Source: a virus
Virus record (IMG/VR): IMGVR_UViG_3300033144_004840
Span: 1 to 30,571 of that record
Strand: one strand, 5' to 3'
Length of the DNA: 30,571 nucleotides
Part shown: piece after piece, positions 1 through 8,342 of the stretch
Layout of the letters: every line of letters begins with the position of its first letter
Position numbering within the stretch: position 1 is the stretch's first letter
Notes under the pieces: model-generated
The model's input: the letters and a program-made list of their open reading frames with translations, nothing else
Database searches by the model: none
Told to the model about the DNA's origin: nothing
Translations under genes and position numbers: made by a program

Positions 1-516
1 ATTAATAATGATGAACCTGAAAAGTCAACAAGACTTGATGATTTTAGATTAGGTGAAAACCCAACTAAAGTAATTGAGAATATCTTTAATGGTGATTATA
101 CAGCTTTAAATATGTTAATGGCTGACAATCCTCAAGATTTTGAAGGTAAAGAATTCTTTGTTAAGGAGGATAAAAATAATCAACTTGGTATTTTCCTTGG
201 TGTTCGTCCAAATCAGGATGGAGATAAAATTTATCAAGATGTATTAGCTCCTTTTACTGTATTCCCTGTGGGAATAGAAGCAACATATAGACCTACGGAT
301 CGTAATTATGATTATACTGATACTATGTTTAATGGTGTTAAATTAACTAAAACAAAGCTTAATAAAAAAGCAGTTGAATATTTAACACATGAAGAATATC
401 CATGGAAATCATTTTGGAATAACTCCTTTGATTTTCAAGAGGTAACTGTTGATGATTTACCACAAAATCAAACAGAAACAGAATCAGTTGTTACTGATGA
501 TGATGTTCCGTTTTAA
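1..516 (+). CDS. SSB-like single-stranded DNA-binding protein, 5'-truncated
   Basis: The frame is open from the first base of the window, so the true start lies upstream; the ATGs at 106 and 112 are probably internal. The visible 171 residues hold a mixed alpha/beta region followed by a Gln/Thr-rich linker and an acidic C-terminus ending in DDDVPF. That ending closely matches the DDDIPF tip with which bacterial SSB recruits primase, helicases and repair enzymes. The next gene is a primase, and ligase and nuclease genes follow, which supports a replication role. I cannot show an OB fold from the sequence, so the call rests on the tip and context. It could instead be another replication protein that mimics the SSB tip. 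A strong hairpin follows the stop codon. Confidence 0.6.
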   Translation: MNNDEPEKSTRLDDFRLGENPTKVIENIFNGDYTALNMLMADNPQDFEGKEFFVKEDKNNQLGIFLGVRPNQDGDKIYQDVLAPFTVFPVGIEATYRPTDRNYDYTDTMFNGVKLTKTKLNKKAVEYLTHEEYPWKSFWNNSFDFQEVTVDDLPQNQTETESVVTDDDVPF

Positions 517-538
517 TATTATTTAATCTTATCTAATA

Positions 539-572
539 ATAAACAGGCTATTAATTTTAATAGTCTGTTTAT
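539..572 (+). terminator. Rho-independent-type terminator after the SSB-like gene
   Basis: The left arm at 539-553 pairs with 558-572 around a 4-base loop (ATTT), giving about 15 base pairs with one G-U pair. An AT-rich, T-containing stretch follows. It lies in the 104-base gap between the SSB-like gene and the primase gene, where a terminator or an RNA-processing or stability hairpin is expected. The stem is clear; termination itself is inferred. Confidence 0.7.
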
Positions 573-620
573 ATTTTATAACCTAATGCATATTATTAAT
601 AAAATATATTAAAATGATCA

Positions 621-1586
621 ATGATTTTAAAAGAAAATATTCTGTCAAAGATAACAGAAAAAGATATAATGGAATTTTATTGGGGAGAACAATTAAAAGA
701 TAACAAACCAATTTATAGAAATCCTATGCGACATGACAATAAAGGAAAATGTTATTTTAAATGGCATAGAAATAAATATATGTTTGTTGATAGAGCAAAG
801 GGATTAGAGGCAAATTTTGATTGTTTTCAATATGTTATGTGGTCTCATAGTTGTAATTTTTATGAAGCTTTAAATATTATACATGAAGATTTATTATCAA
901 ATACTAAATTTAATTTAACTAAACCTAAAAAGCAAAGATCAAGTTCTCCAAAATTAAAAAATAAAAGTGTTAATTTTAAAATTAAATTAAGAAATTGGAA
1001 TGAACACGATAAATCTTATTGGAACCAATTTGAAATAAAACTTAATACTGTAAATAAAATAGCAAAACCTGTTAGTTCTTATAAATCAGATTCTAATTCT
1101 TTTGTATTTACAACTAAATATAAATATATAATAGAAGATCCATGTTATGTATATCAATTTGAATCTAGGGTTAAATTATATCAACCTTATTCTGATTTTA
1201 ACAAATGGAGGTCAAATACTACAACAAATAATATATTTGGTTATAAAGAATTACCTCATTTTGATGATGTTTTATTTATTGCTAGTGGAGGTAAAGATAT
1301 GTTGTGTTTATGGGAAATGGGATTTAATGCTATAGCTCCTCAGAGTGAAAGTAATAAATTATCAGAAGCCGTAATAGATGATATTAAATGTAGATTTAAA
1401 AATATATATTTTATATACGATAATGATCCAACAGGTATTGAAATGTCAAATAAATTTGCTAATGAACATAATCTCAATAATATAATTATTCCAAACGTAA
1501 ATGATTGTAAAGATATTGCTGAATTATGTAAAAAAATTGGATTAAATAATACAAAACAAATTATAAATAATAAACTTAAAAAGTAA
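621..1586 (+). CDS. DnaG-like DNA primase with TOPRIM domain
   Basis: A 321-residue protein likely to synthesise RNA primers for phage replication. The N-terminal part (about residues 15-95) has the layout of a DnaG-type substrate-binding domain (NPMR, then KGKCYFKW, then DRAKG and DCFQYV) but lacks an obvious complete zinc-binding cysteine/histidine set. The C-terminal half carries a TOPRIM fold: strand DVLFIASGGKD, then APQSES, then the acidic pair in IYDNDPTG. The usual first glutamate of TOPRIM is absent; SGGKD sits there, similar to the S-x-KD variant I recall in other phage primases. No helicase domain is fused. The ATG at 621 is the first in frame; another ATG at 614 is out of frame. 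The downstream gene starts three bases after the stop, so the two are probably cotranscribed. Confidence 0.75.
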   Translation: MILKENILSKITEKDIMEFYWGEQLKDNKPIYRNPMRHDNKGKCYFKWHRNKYMFVDRAKGLEANFDCFQYVMWSHSCNFYEALNIIHEDLLSNTKFNLTKPKKQRSSSPKLKNKSVNFKIKLRNWNEHDKSYWNQFEIKLNTVNKIAKPVSSYKSDSNSFVFTTKYKYIIEDPCYVYQFESRVKLYQPYSDFNKWRSNTTTNNIFGYKELPHFDDVLFIASGGKDMLCLWEMGFNAIAPQSESNKLSEAVIDDIKCRFKNIYFIYDNDPTGIEMSNKFANEHNLNNIIIPNVNDCKDIAELCKKIGLNNTKQIINNKLKK

Positions 1587-1589
1587 AAA

Positions 1590-1826
1590 ATGGAAGATAC
1601 TAAACAACCAGAAATTACACCAGAACAATTAGCTGCTATAGATGCACAAATGAATAGAGAATTTGCAATAATACGTGTAAGAGCTGCTGCTATTGAATTA
1701 AAAAGAAGTAAACATGAATCATTAACTAAATTACTAGATGCAGGTGGATTAAGTGATGATTTAACTGAAAAAATGAAAGAAGAATGTACTAAATTAGCAG
1801 AAGGTATATTAAATATAGCCACATAA
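1590..1826 (+). CDS. Small helical protein of unknown function
   Basis: A 78-residue acidic protein that I do not recognise. It begins three bases after the primase stop codon and ends 32 bases before the reductase start, so it is very likely translated from the same message. The sequence is predicted helical throughout, with an alanine-rich first half and a Lys/Glu-rich second half. There are no cysteine pairs, signal peptide or membrane segment. A small helical accessory protein for replication or for the reductase is possible, but nothing in the sequence identifies a role. Confidence 0.7.
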   Translation: MEDTKQPEITPEQLAAIDAQMNREFAIIRVRAAAIELKRSKHESLTKLLDAGGLSDDLTEKMKEECTKLAEGILNIAT

Positions 1827-1858
1827 AGATTATAAAATATATTAATTATATTTAATAA

Positions 1859-3739
1859 ATGAATAAAAGTCAAAAGTTATTATCAGATATTGTTGTTTAT
1901 ACAAAATACGCAAAATATAATCCCCAATTAAAACGACGTGAAACTTGGGAAGAAATTGTAATGCGGTATGAAACAATGATGAAGAAAAAATATCCTCAAT
2001 TGCATGATGAAATTGAAAATAATATTAAATTGATATATAAAAAAGAAGTTTTACCTTCTATGAGAATGTGTCAATTTAGTGGAATTGCAATTGAGAAAAA
2101 TGAAGCACGTGGGTATAATTGTTCTTATTTACCTGTTAATGATTATAGAGCATTTTCAGAAACAATGTTTTTATTGTTATCAGGTTGTGGTGTTGGTTAC
2201 TCTGTACAAAAACATCATGTTGAACAATTACCTGAAATTATTAGACCTACTAAAGAAAGAAAATACCTAGTATCAGATGATATTACAGGTTGGGCTGATT
2301 CAATTAAATCACTTCTAAAATCTTATTTAGGATATGCTAAATCAAAACCAAGATTTAATTTTTCTGACATTAGACCTAAAGGTGCAAGGTTGGTAACAGC
2401 AGGGGGTAAAGCTCCTGGACCAGAACCATTACGTAGATGTTTACATGAAATTGAATTAATACTTGATAGAAAACAAAATGGAGATAAATTAACTACTTTA
2501 GAATGTCATGATATTCAATGTCATATTGCTGATTCAGTATTAGCAGGTGGAATAAGAAGAAGTGCAATGATTAGTTTATTTAGTGCAGATGATGAAGAAA
2601 TGATATCTTGTAAGTCAGGTAAATGGTATGAATTAAATAGTCAAAGAGGTAGAGCTAATAATTCTGTTAACTTATTAAGGCATAAAGCAAGTAAAACATT
2701 CTTTAATAAAATTTGGAAACAAATTGAATTATCGGGTTTTGGAGAACCAGGCATTTATTGGAATCAAGATAAAGAATGGGGAACCAATCCTTGCTGTGAA
2801 ATTGCATTACGACCACATACTTTTTGTAATTTGTGTGAAGTTAGTGGTGCTAATATTACATCAATTGATGATTTTAAAAAAAGAGTTAAATGTGCAGCTT
2901 TCTTTGGTACATTACAAGCAGGTTTTACTGATTTTCATTATCTTAGAGATGTATGGAAACGTAATACAGAAAAAGATGCTTTAATTGGTGTAGGTATTAC
3001 AGGTATATGCAATGGTGATTTATTAAATCTTATAAATAAAGAAGGTTCTTTATTACCTGATTCAACTAAAATAGTTAAAGAAGAAAATAAAAGAATTGCT
3101 AAAATTACAGGTATTAATAAAGCAGCAAGAACAACAACAATAAAACCTTCTGGTTCAACAAGTTGTGTATTAGGAACAAGTTCCGGAATACATGCTTGGC
3201 ATTCTAAATATTATATTCGTAATATGCAATGTGCTATTGGAGATGATTTACATACATTTTTTACAAAATATCATCCTGAATTAGTTAAAACTATGGAATG
3301 GGATTCTACTTCAGCTATTATCCATACACCTCAAATGGCTCCAAATGTGGCTATTTTACGTGAAAATGAAACAGCCATAGAAATGATTGAAAGAGTAAAT
3401 TCATTTAATTTAAACTGGGTTAAAGAAGGTTATAATAGTGGTCAAAATCATAATAATGTAAGTGCTACTATTAGTATTAAAGAAAATGAATGGGAAGATG
3501 TAGGAGAATGGATGTGGAATAATAAAAATAATTATAATGGACTATCCGTTCTTCCTTATGATGGAGGTCAATATAAAGATGCTCCTTTTCAAGAATGTAC
3601 TAAAGAAGAATATGAAAGATTAGTTAAAATAATTGAATCTAATCCAATTGATTTAACAAAAATCATTGAAGAAGAAGATAAAACTAATCTTAACGATCAA
3701 GTAGCATGCGCAGGTGGTGCATGTGAAATTAATTTTTAG
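1859..3739 (+). CDS. nrdJ: Class II adenosylcobalamin-dependent ribonucleotide reductase
   Basis: Reduces ribonucleotides to deoxyribonucleotides using coenzyme B12, supplying phage DNA synthesis. The 626-residue protein shows the class II signature: GYNCSY with C88, GCGVGYSV, NPCCEI with C312 and E314, C323 in FCNLCEV, TTIKPSGST, and a C-terminal redox pair C617/C622 in CAGGAC. The spacings C312 to C323 (11) and C617 to C622 (5) match the monomeric Lactobacillus leichmannii enzyme (C408/C419 and C731/C736), so C312 is probably the thiyl-radical cysteine. It is about 110 residues shorter than that enzyme, and I see no N-terminal ATP-cone. The gene ends in TAG just before a terminator hairpin. 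As a single-subunit enzyme it needs no separate small subunit or activase. Confidence 0.93.
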   Translation: MNKSQKLLSDIVVYTKYAKYNPQLKRRETWEEIVMRYETMMKKKYPQLHDEIENNIKLIYKKEVLPSMRMCQFSGIAIEKNEARGYNCSYLPVNDYRAFSETMFLLLSGCGVGYSVQKHHVEQLPEIIRPTKERKYLVSDDITGWADSIKSLLKSYLGYAKSKPRFNFSDIRPKGARLVTAGGKAPGPEPLRRCLHEIELILDRKQNGDKLTTLECHDIQCHIADSVLAGGIRRSAMISLFSADDEEMISCKSGKWYELNSQRGRANNSVNLLRHKASKTFFNKIWKQIELSGFGEPGIYWNQDKEWGTNPCCEIALRPHTFCNLCEVSGANITSIDDFKKRVKCAAFFGTLQAGFTDFHYLRDVWKRNTEKDALIGVGITGICNGDLLNLINKEGSLLPDSTKIVKEENKRIAKITGINKAARTTTIKPSGSTSCVLGTSSGIHAWHSKYYIRNMQCAIGDDLHTFFTKYHPELVKTMEWDSTSAIIHTPQMAPNVAILRENETAIEMIERVNSFNLNWVKEGYNSGQNHNNVSATISIKENEWEDVGEWMWNNKNNYNGLSVLPYDGGQYKDAPFQECTKEEYERLVKIIESNPIDLTKIIEEEDKTNLNDQVACAGGACEINF

Positions 3740-3773
3740 AAAATTATAAAAATAAAAATAATTAGAAATTTAT

Positions 3774-3807
3774 AAATAGACTGATGTAGAAATATGTCAG
3801 TCTATTT
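3774..3807 (+). terminator. Terminator hairpin after the reductase gene
   Basis: A perfect 11-base inverted repeat, with 3774-3784 pairing to 3797-3807 around a 12-base loop. The right arm runs into TTTT at 3804-3807, and A/T-rich sequence follows. It fills most of the 85-base gap between the reductase and ligase genes and probably separates the first transcription unit from the next. The pairing is seen directly; the termination role is inferred. Confidence 0.65.
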
Positions 3808-3824
3808 TAATTAAAAAAAGTATT

Positions 3825-4943
3825 ATGAAACTTAAAAGATTATATAAAAAGACACAATCTAATAAGGTAGCTTATTTAGATCTTTATACTCGTAAAGAAA
3901 CAGGTAAAGATGTATATGTAATGTATGCTAAAACAGGAACAATAGGAAGTACTAAATTTTCTATTAGTTCTGTTAAGGTAACTACAGGTAAAAATATTGG
4001 ACGTAAAAATGAAACTACTCCTCAACAACAAGCAGAAAAGGAATTGACGAGTAAATGGAATTTAATGTTTGCAAAAGGTTATAAAGATACAATGACATAT
4101 GTTGATGAATCAACAAATAACACTTTTAAAGACAAATCTATAATGCCAATGTTATTAAATAAATATAAACCTAAAAAAGATAACTTTAAATCAGGTTATA
4201 TTCAATTTAAAAAAGATGGATGTAGGTGTATTGCTGAAAAACACAATGGTGTTATACGACTTAAATCTCGTGAAGGTAAAATATTTAATATACCTCATAT
4301 TTTAGAAAGTATAACTAAAATGATGAATACTCAATTAGATCAAACATTTGATGGAGAATTATATTTACATGGTGTTCCTTTACAGGAAATTGGTAGTATG
4401 GTTAAAAGAGATGATCCAAATAATAAATTAGAATATCATATTTATGATATAGCTATACCAAATCTTACTTTTACTCAAAGACGTAATCTATTACTTGCTT
4501 TAGATACAACAGATTTTCCAAACATCGTAATTGATTATGGTAAAACTGTTCAAAAAGAAGAAGATATTACATCATTTCATAAAAGTGCATTAGATTTAGG
4601 TTATGAAGGAAGTGTATTCTGTGATCCTAATTCAAAATATGGTTTTGGATTTAGAACATCAGGTAAAACTAAACTTAAACCTAGAGTAACTGATGAATTT
4701 GAATGTATTGACCATTATTGGAATAAAGGTAAAATGGAAAAACAATCTACTTTAATATGTAGAACAAAAGAAGGTAAAGTTTTTCATGTTAAACTTAAAG
4801 GAACAAGTAAACAACGTGAAGAATGGGCCCGTAATTTTGAAACTGATGTAAAAGGTAAAATGATAACTGTTGAATACCGTAAATTATCTAACGATAAGAA
4901 ACCATTAGAAGCAGTTGGAATTGCAATAAGAGATTATGAATAA
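3825..4943 (+). CDS. ATP-dependent DNA ligase with N-terminal WGR-like domain
   Basis: Seals nicks during replication and repair. In the 372-residue protein the nucleotidyltransferase motifs appear in order: motif I KKDGCR (adenylated lysine probably K129), motif III FDGELY (E178), motif IV YEGSV (E261) and motif V KLKPR. An OB-fold region follows, with FHVKLKG and MITVEYRKL. The first 95 or so residues resemble a WGR domain: YAKTGTIGS, then QQQAEKEL and a lysine-rich helix ending in FAKGY. WGR modules bind DNA ends in PARP enzymes and occur in some bacterial ligase proteins, so this one may help place the ligase on breaks. The gene starts a new unit after a terminator and overlaps the next gene by eight bases, suggesting translational coupling. 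Confidence 0.9.
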   Translation: MKLKRLYKKTQSNKVAYLDLYTRKETGKDVYVMYAKTGTIGSTKFSISSVKVTTGKNIGRKNETTPQQQAEKELTSKWNLMFAKGYKDTMTYVDESTNNTFKDKSIMPMLLNKYKPKKDNFKSGYIQFKKDGCRCIAEKHNGVIRLKSREGKIFNIPHILESITKMMNTQLDQTFDGELYLHGVPLQEIGSMVKRDDPNNKLEYHIYDIAIPNLTFTQRRNLLLALDTTDFPNIVIDYGKTVQKEEDITSFHKSALDLGYEGSVFCDPNSKYGFGFRTSGKTKLKPRVTDEFECIDHYWNKGKMEKQSTLICRTKEGKVFHVKLKGTSKQREEWARNFETDVKGKMITVEYRKLSNDKKPLEAVGIAIRDYE

Positions 4944-5559
4944 ACAAAATAATAAAATTAATTATACATTTGATTCTAAAGAGGAAGAGTATTTTTATAC
5001 TTGGTTATTAGAATTATATAATGCAGGTTATATTGATTGGATTTATCCGAATAAAAAAACCTATCGTGTAATTAATGAAACATTGTCAACTAGGATGGCT
5101 AAACTCAAAACTAAAGATAAATATAAATTATTTATTTTAACAAAAAAAAGAGAATATACGCCAGATTTTATATTTAAGTTTAATCCTAAAGCATATAAAA
5201 TATTTTATCATAATAAGAAGGGTGGTTATGAAAACCGCCCTTACTATTATTGTAATAATAATAGAGGTATTATTTATGTAGATGTTAAAGGTGCTTTTAA
5301 TGGAAATAGAAAAAGTGACATGATATTTCCAGATAGACAATCAGCAATGGCTGAAAAATTTAATAGTTATGTACAAAAAGTAATACCTTATGCTTTAGGT
5401 AAAAAATATATTAATAAAGAAACACTATTTAAAAAAACATTTACTCCTCAGATTATGATTAATACTGAGGTATATGTAAATGATCGTAAGAATAAATGGA
5501 AAAAAGGTGATTCTAAACTTAAATATAAAGTAACTAAATTAAATGAATATTTATGTTAA
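4936..5559 (+). CDS. PD-(D/E)XK superfamily nuclease
   Basis: A 207-residue protein with the core layout of a restriction-like or resolvase-like nuclease. An N-terminal acidic helix FDSKEEEYF is followed by TPDF (D77) and then YVDVKG (D116, K118), which gives the E...PD...D-x-K constellation. The region between is aromatic-rich. Known relatives cut branched or damaged DNA; placed between ligase and flap exonuclease, this one may resolve recombination or replication junctions. It overlaps the ligase gene by eight bases and the next gene by seven. The target structure cannot be told from sequence, and a generic endonuclease is the alternative. Confidence 0.78.
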   Translation: MNKQNNKINYTFDSKEEEYFYTWLLELYNAGYIDWIYPNKKTYRVINETLSTRMAKLKTKDKYKLFILTKKREYTPDFIFKFNPKAYKIFYHNKKGGYENRPYYYCNNNRGIIYVDVKGAFNGNRKSDMIFPDRQSAMAEKFNSYVQKVIPYALGKKYINKETLFKKTFTPQIMINTEVYVNDRKNKWKKGDSKLKYKVTKLNEYLC

Positions 5560-6317
5560 CTACAAGATTGTGGATAGACGGTAGTTCATTGGCTTTTATA
5601 CATGGTAACAAAAAGAATTATAAAGAAACTATTTACAATCATATAAAAACATTGACTGAAAGATTTCATACAGATGATTTTAATATTATTTTAGAAGATA
5701 GTAAAACTAACTTTAGAAATAAAGTATCAACTAGTTCAGTATATAAAGGTCAACGTAGAACTAAGAAAAAGAAAAAAGCAATAGCAAATTATTTACCGTA
5801 TTTAAAAGATTGTTTTCGTGAGATAAAAAACACATATGATCCAATAACATATTTAAATGTTGAAAATGATGATGCTATTGCTATATTAGCAAGTAGGATA
5901 TCAAACTCTGTTATGATAGCAAATGATAGAGATTATTTAGCAATACCCGGAATATATTATAATATAAAAACTAATAAAACTACTGTTATACAGTACCCAG
6001 GTAAAATTGAATTAGTTAAAGATAAAATACATGCAATTGGGTATTATCAAATTTATTTTCAACTGTTGAAAGGTTCACCAAAAGAAAACTATAAAGGTGT
6101 GGAAGGTATAGGTGAAAAATCAGCATTTAATATATTATTAAAATGTAATACTGAACAAGAAATGAAACAAGTTTGTACTCAACTATTTATTGATAGGTAT
6201 GGTTTAAAAGAAGGTATTAAAAAGCTCGAAGAAGGATTCAGATTGAGTTGGATCATTACGCATAACGAGAGCTTAGTAACACCGAAACCAACAAAGTTTT
6301 CAAAAATAAAAATTTGA
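5553..6317 (+). CDS. 5'-3' exonuclease / flap endonuclease (FEN family)
   Basis: Removes RNA primers and 5' flaps, working with the ligase encoded just upstream. The 254 residues show the family layout: WIDGSSLAF at the N-terminus (D9), a basic arch region with FRNK and VYKGQRR, the acidic cluster VENDDAIAI, IANDRDYLA, and a helix-hairpin-helix-like GVEGIGEKSA that would grip the DNA backbone. This compares well with T5 and T7-type 5' nucleases and with the 5' nuclease domain of DNA polymerase I, although no polymerase is fused. The acidic residues expected for two metals are present. The gene ends in TGA and is followed two codons later by an in-frame TAA. It overlaps the nuclease gene before it by seven bases. 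Confidence 0.88.
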   Translation: MLTTRLWIDGSSLAFIHGNKKNYKETIYNHIKTLTERFHTDDFNIILEDSKTNFRNKVSTSSVYKGQRRTKKKKKAIANYLPYLKDCFREIKNTYDPITYLNVENDDAIAILASRISNSVMIANDRDYLAIPGIYYNIKTNKTTVIQYPGKIELVKDKIHAIGYYQIYFQLLKGSPKENYKGVEGIGEKSAFNILLKCNTEQEMKQVCTQLFIDRYGLKEGIKKLEEGFRLSWIITHNESLVTPKPTKFSKIKI

Positions 6318-6322
6318 AATTA

Positions 6323-7015
6323 ATGACAATAAATACAGACATTTCAAACCCTAATCTAACTAAGTTTGCTAAATATATGTTTTACATAGAGCAAGGAATG
6401 TATTTTCCTTTAGCTCTACAAGAAGCATTTCAAAAACTAGAACCAACATTAAGTGAAACATTTGAACCAATAAATATATACATTGACGATAAAAATTCTA
6501 AAGATTATTCAATAAGAGAAGAATTATTATCCGACAATCCATTTTATTTATATTTAGTATGTTGTGATACACGTAATCCAAGATTTAAAGCACAATTAAA
6601 TATAATTAAAGGTTATGATGGATTTATTGATTGTTATCAATATGAAAATAAAACATCTAATAAAGCAATTATAAGATACAAAGTATTCATTAAAAATAGA
6701 ATACGTAAAATGATTGAATCAAAATATAGTGAAATGTATCAAGAACAGGAATATCGTTCAATTAGTAATAATAAAACGATACAAAATATATACTCTCATT
6801 ATAGTTATGTTAATTCAGCAACAATATTTGATAAATCATTTCATGTGTTATTAAGAAGTGATGAATACTTAGAACAATTAATAGATGAATTAAAATTAAC
6901 TGATACTGAAACTATTAAAATATTATCAGAAAGTGAATTTGATAGTAAATATTCTATTGATGATGAAACGATTAAATTTAAAAATAAAATGAATAAAAAT
7001 GAATGTAAAAATTGA
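6323..7015 (+). CDS. Unknown protein in the replication/repair operon
   Basis: A soluble protein of about 230 residues that I do not recognise. A TTG at 6314 would add three residues and overlap the previous stop; I chose the ATG at 6323, five bases after that stop, because ATG is the general start here. The N-terminal 50 residues look helical (YMFYIEQGMYF, then LALQEAFQKLE). A mixed middle with CCDTRNPRF follows, then a Lys/Arg and Tyr-rich region and an acidic C-terminus. There is no membrane segment or nucleotide-binding motif. Its place between the flap exonuclease and the nucleotide-pool gene suggests a DNA-metabolism accessory role, but that is guilt by association. It ends in TGA immediately followed by TAA, and the next gene overlaps it by 17 bases. 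Confidence 0.7.
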   Translation: MTINTDISNPNLTKFAKYMFYIEQGMYFPLALQEAFQKLEPTLSETFEPINIYIDDKNSKDYSIREELLSDNPFYLYLVCCDTRNPRFKAQLNIIKGYDGFIDCYQYENKTSNKAIIRYKVFIKNRIRKMIESKYSEMYQEQEYRSISNNKTIQNIYSHYSYVNSATIFDKSFHVLLRSDEYLEQLIDELKLTDTETIKILSESEFDSKYSIDDETIKFKNKMNKNECKN

Positions 7016-7547
7016 TAATGATGAATTTAAACTTGTATTAGGTGAATATATCAATACCAAAGAAGGAAGTGGAGTTATAATAGGTTTTGAAGAAGTATAC
7101 GAAAATATTATTATTAATAATAATGGTGATAGAACTCCTGTACATAGAAGTAAAATAATAAGTATTGGTAAATCTGAAAGTGATGATAAGTTTTTAAATT
7201 TTGTATTAGCCACTAAAGATGAACCAGCAAAAAAAGAATTTGTTAAAGATGGTCGGGTTAAACCCCGATTATCTTTACTTCCACAATTAGCATTAATTGA
7301 AATAGCAAAAGTATTTACTTATGGTGCCGATAAATATGATGAATATAATTTCTCACAAGGAGCAAAAAATACAACCTATGTTGATGCATCATTAAGACAT
7401 ATAAATAAATATTTATGTAATAATGATATTGATGATGAAAGTAACTTACTTCATTTGGCGCATGCTATTTCTAATCTTATGATGGTGTTAGACAATGATT
7501 TACTTAATAAAAGTATAGAAAATAGAAATAAATATTATAAAAAATAA
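6999..7547 (+). CDS. dATP/dGTP diphosphohydrolase-like protein (DUF5664 type)
   Basis: The C-terminal 110 or so residues match a phage family annotated as the dATP/dGTP diphosphohydrolase N-terminal domain (DUF5664), related to MazG-type all-helical NTP pyrophosphohydrolases. Visible anchors are KPRLSLLP, IAKVFTYGADKY, SLRHINKYL and ESNLLHLAHAISNLMM; the Glu, Asp and His residues are likely metal ligands. The first 65 residues are a small beta-rich extension ending in VHRSKI, possibly a separate domain. Such enzymes remove selected purine deoxynucleotides, either to rebalance pools or, in some phages, to support base substitution in DNA. The start at 6999 lies inside the previous gene. Activity and substrate are inferred from family resemblance. 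Confidence 0.7.
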   Translation: MNVKIDNDEFKLVLGEYINTKEGSGVIIGFEEVYENIIINNNGDRTPVHRSKIISIGKSESDDKFLNFVLATKDEPAKKEFVKDGRVKPRLSLLPQLALIEIAKVFTYGADKYDEYNFSQGAKNTTYVDASLRHINKYLCNNDIDDESNLLHLAHAISNLMMVLDNDLLNKSIENRNKYYKK

Positions 7548-7553
7548 TAAAAA

Positions 7554-8342
7554 ATGAAAAATAACATAAATGAAACATTAATATTTGATGATAAATCAAT
7601 AGTGTTTATTGATAATAAAACAAAAGGTCATAAAACATTACAAAAAATGTTAACTGCGAAATCAATTACATGGACTTCAATTCCAGACAAAAATGTTACT
7701 CATATTGTATGTACGAGACATCAATGTGATAAATTTCATCCACCATCAGTAAAATATGCAATAAATCCTGACTGGAAGACAGTACCAAAATATATTCAAG
7801 ATAAATTTGATTCTGTTACTTCAGGTTGTATATTAATAGATACTATAACAGGATATAATTCTTATAATCGTTGGTATGGTTCTAAATTTAATAGACGAGA
7901 ATTTATTGGTTATATTGATGATAATGGTGGAAAAACAACTAATAAATTCATAATAAATAAATCATTTAATTGTTTTGCAGGTAAAAAAGTATATTCATAT
8001 AATGAATTTAAAAGGTGTTTGGAAAATAAAAATAGAAGTAAAATAGAAGATACTGAAGATTCAGTTATTTCTTTATTGACATCAAAAGATGATGTTAATA
8101 TTAAACTCGCTGTTACATTAATAGAACAATACAAAATGGATGAAAGGTGGGTTCCATGGTTAAAATTAAATCAACATATTAAAGAAGTAAGATTATTATT
8201 AAGAAAATTAGGTTTATCTTATCCAGGAACTTACAATAAAAGACGGTATATTAAAGATGATATACATTATCATATTGCAATGTTAGATGTTCCTAAAGGG
8301 TATGAAATAGATTTTATTAAAGCTTTATATCAAAATGAATAA
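7554..8342 (+). CDS. BRCT-like domain protein, tandem paralogue A
   Basis: A 262-residue protein. Residues about 12-58 resemble a BRCT repeat: KSIVFID, a helix TLQKMLTAK, then VTHIVCTRH, the classic 'cannot hide from the strand' end of a BRCT fold. A cysteine/tryptophan/tyrosine-rich middle follows, then a C-terminal domain (about 165-262) with SKDDVNIKLAVTLI and RWVPWL and ending in VPKGYEIDFIKALY. That C-terminal domain recurs in the next gene, and the DNA shares an exact 16-base stretch (8109-8124 and 8722-8737), so the pair arose by duplication. The 'S-x-D-x-VNI-LA-LI' pattern recalls HEAT-like repeats seen in Bacteroidota proteins. BRCT modules bind DNA ends or partner proteins, as in NAD-dependent ligase, which suits this operon. 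The last eight bases overlap the next gene. Confidence 0.65.
   Translation: MKNNINETLIFDDKSIVFIDNKTKGHKTLQKMLTAKSITWTSIPDKNVTHIVCTRHQCDKFHPPSVKYAINPDWKTVPKYIQDKFDSVTSGCILIDTITGYNSYNRWYGSKFNRREFIGYIDDNGGKTTNKFIINKSFNCFAGKKVYSYNEFKRCLENKNRSKIEDTEDSVISLLTSKDDVNIKLAVTLIEQYKMDERWVPWLKLNQHIKEVRLLLRKLGLSYPGTYNKRRYIKDDIHYHIAMLDVPKGYEIDFIKALYQNE

Noticed and set aside
1340-1873. Open frame of 177 codons on the - strand
   Set aside because: It is antisense to the end of the primase, the small helical gene and the reductase start, all well supported. Its hydrophobic composition is an antisense artefact.
6314-6322. TTG start for the unknown protein
   Set aside because: TTG overlaps the previous stop and would be the only non-ATG start here; the ATG at 6323 is three codons later and better placed.
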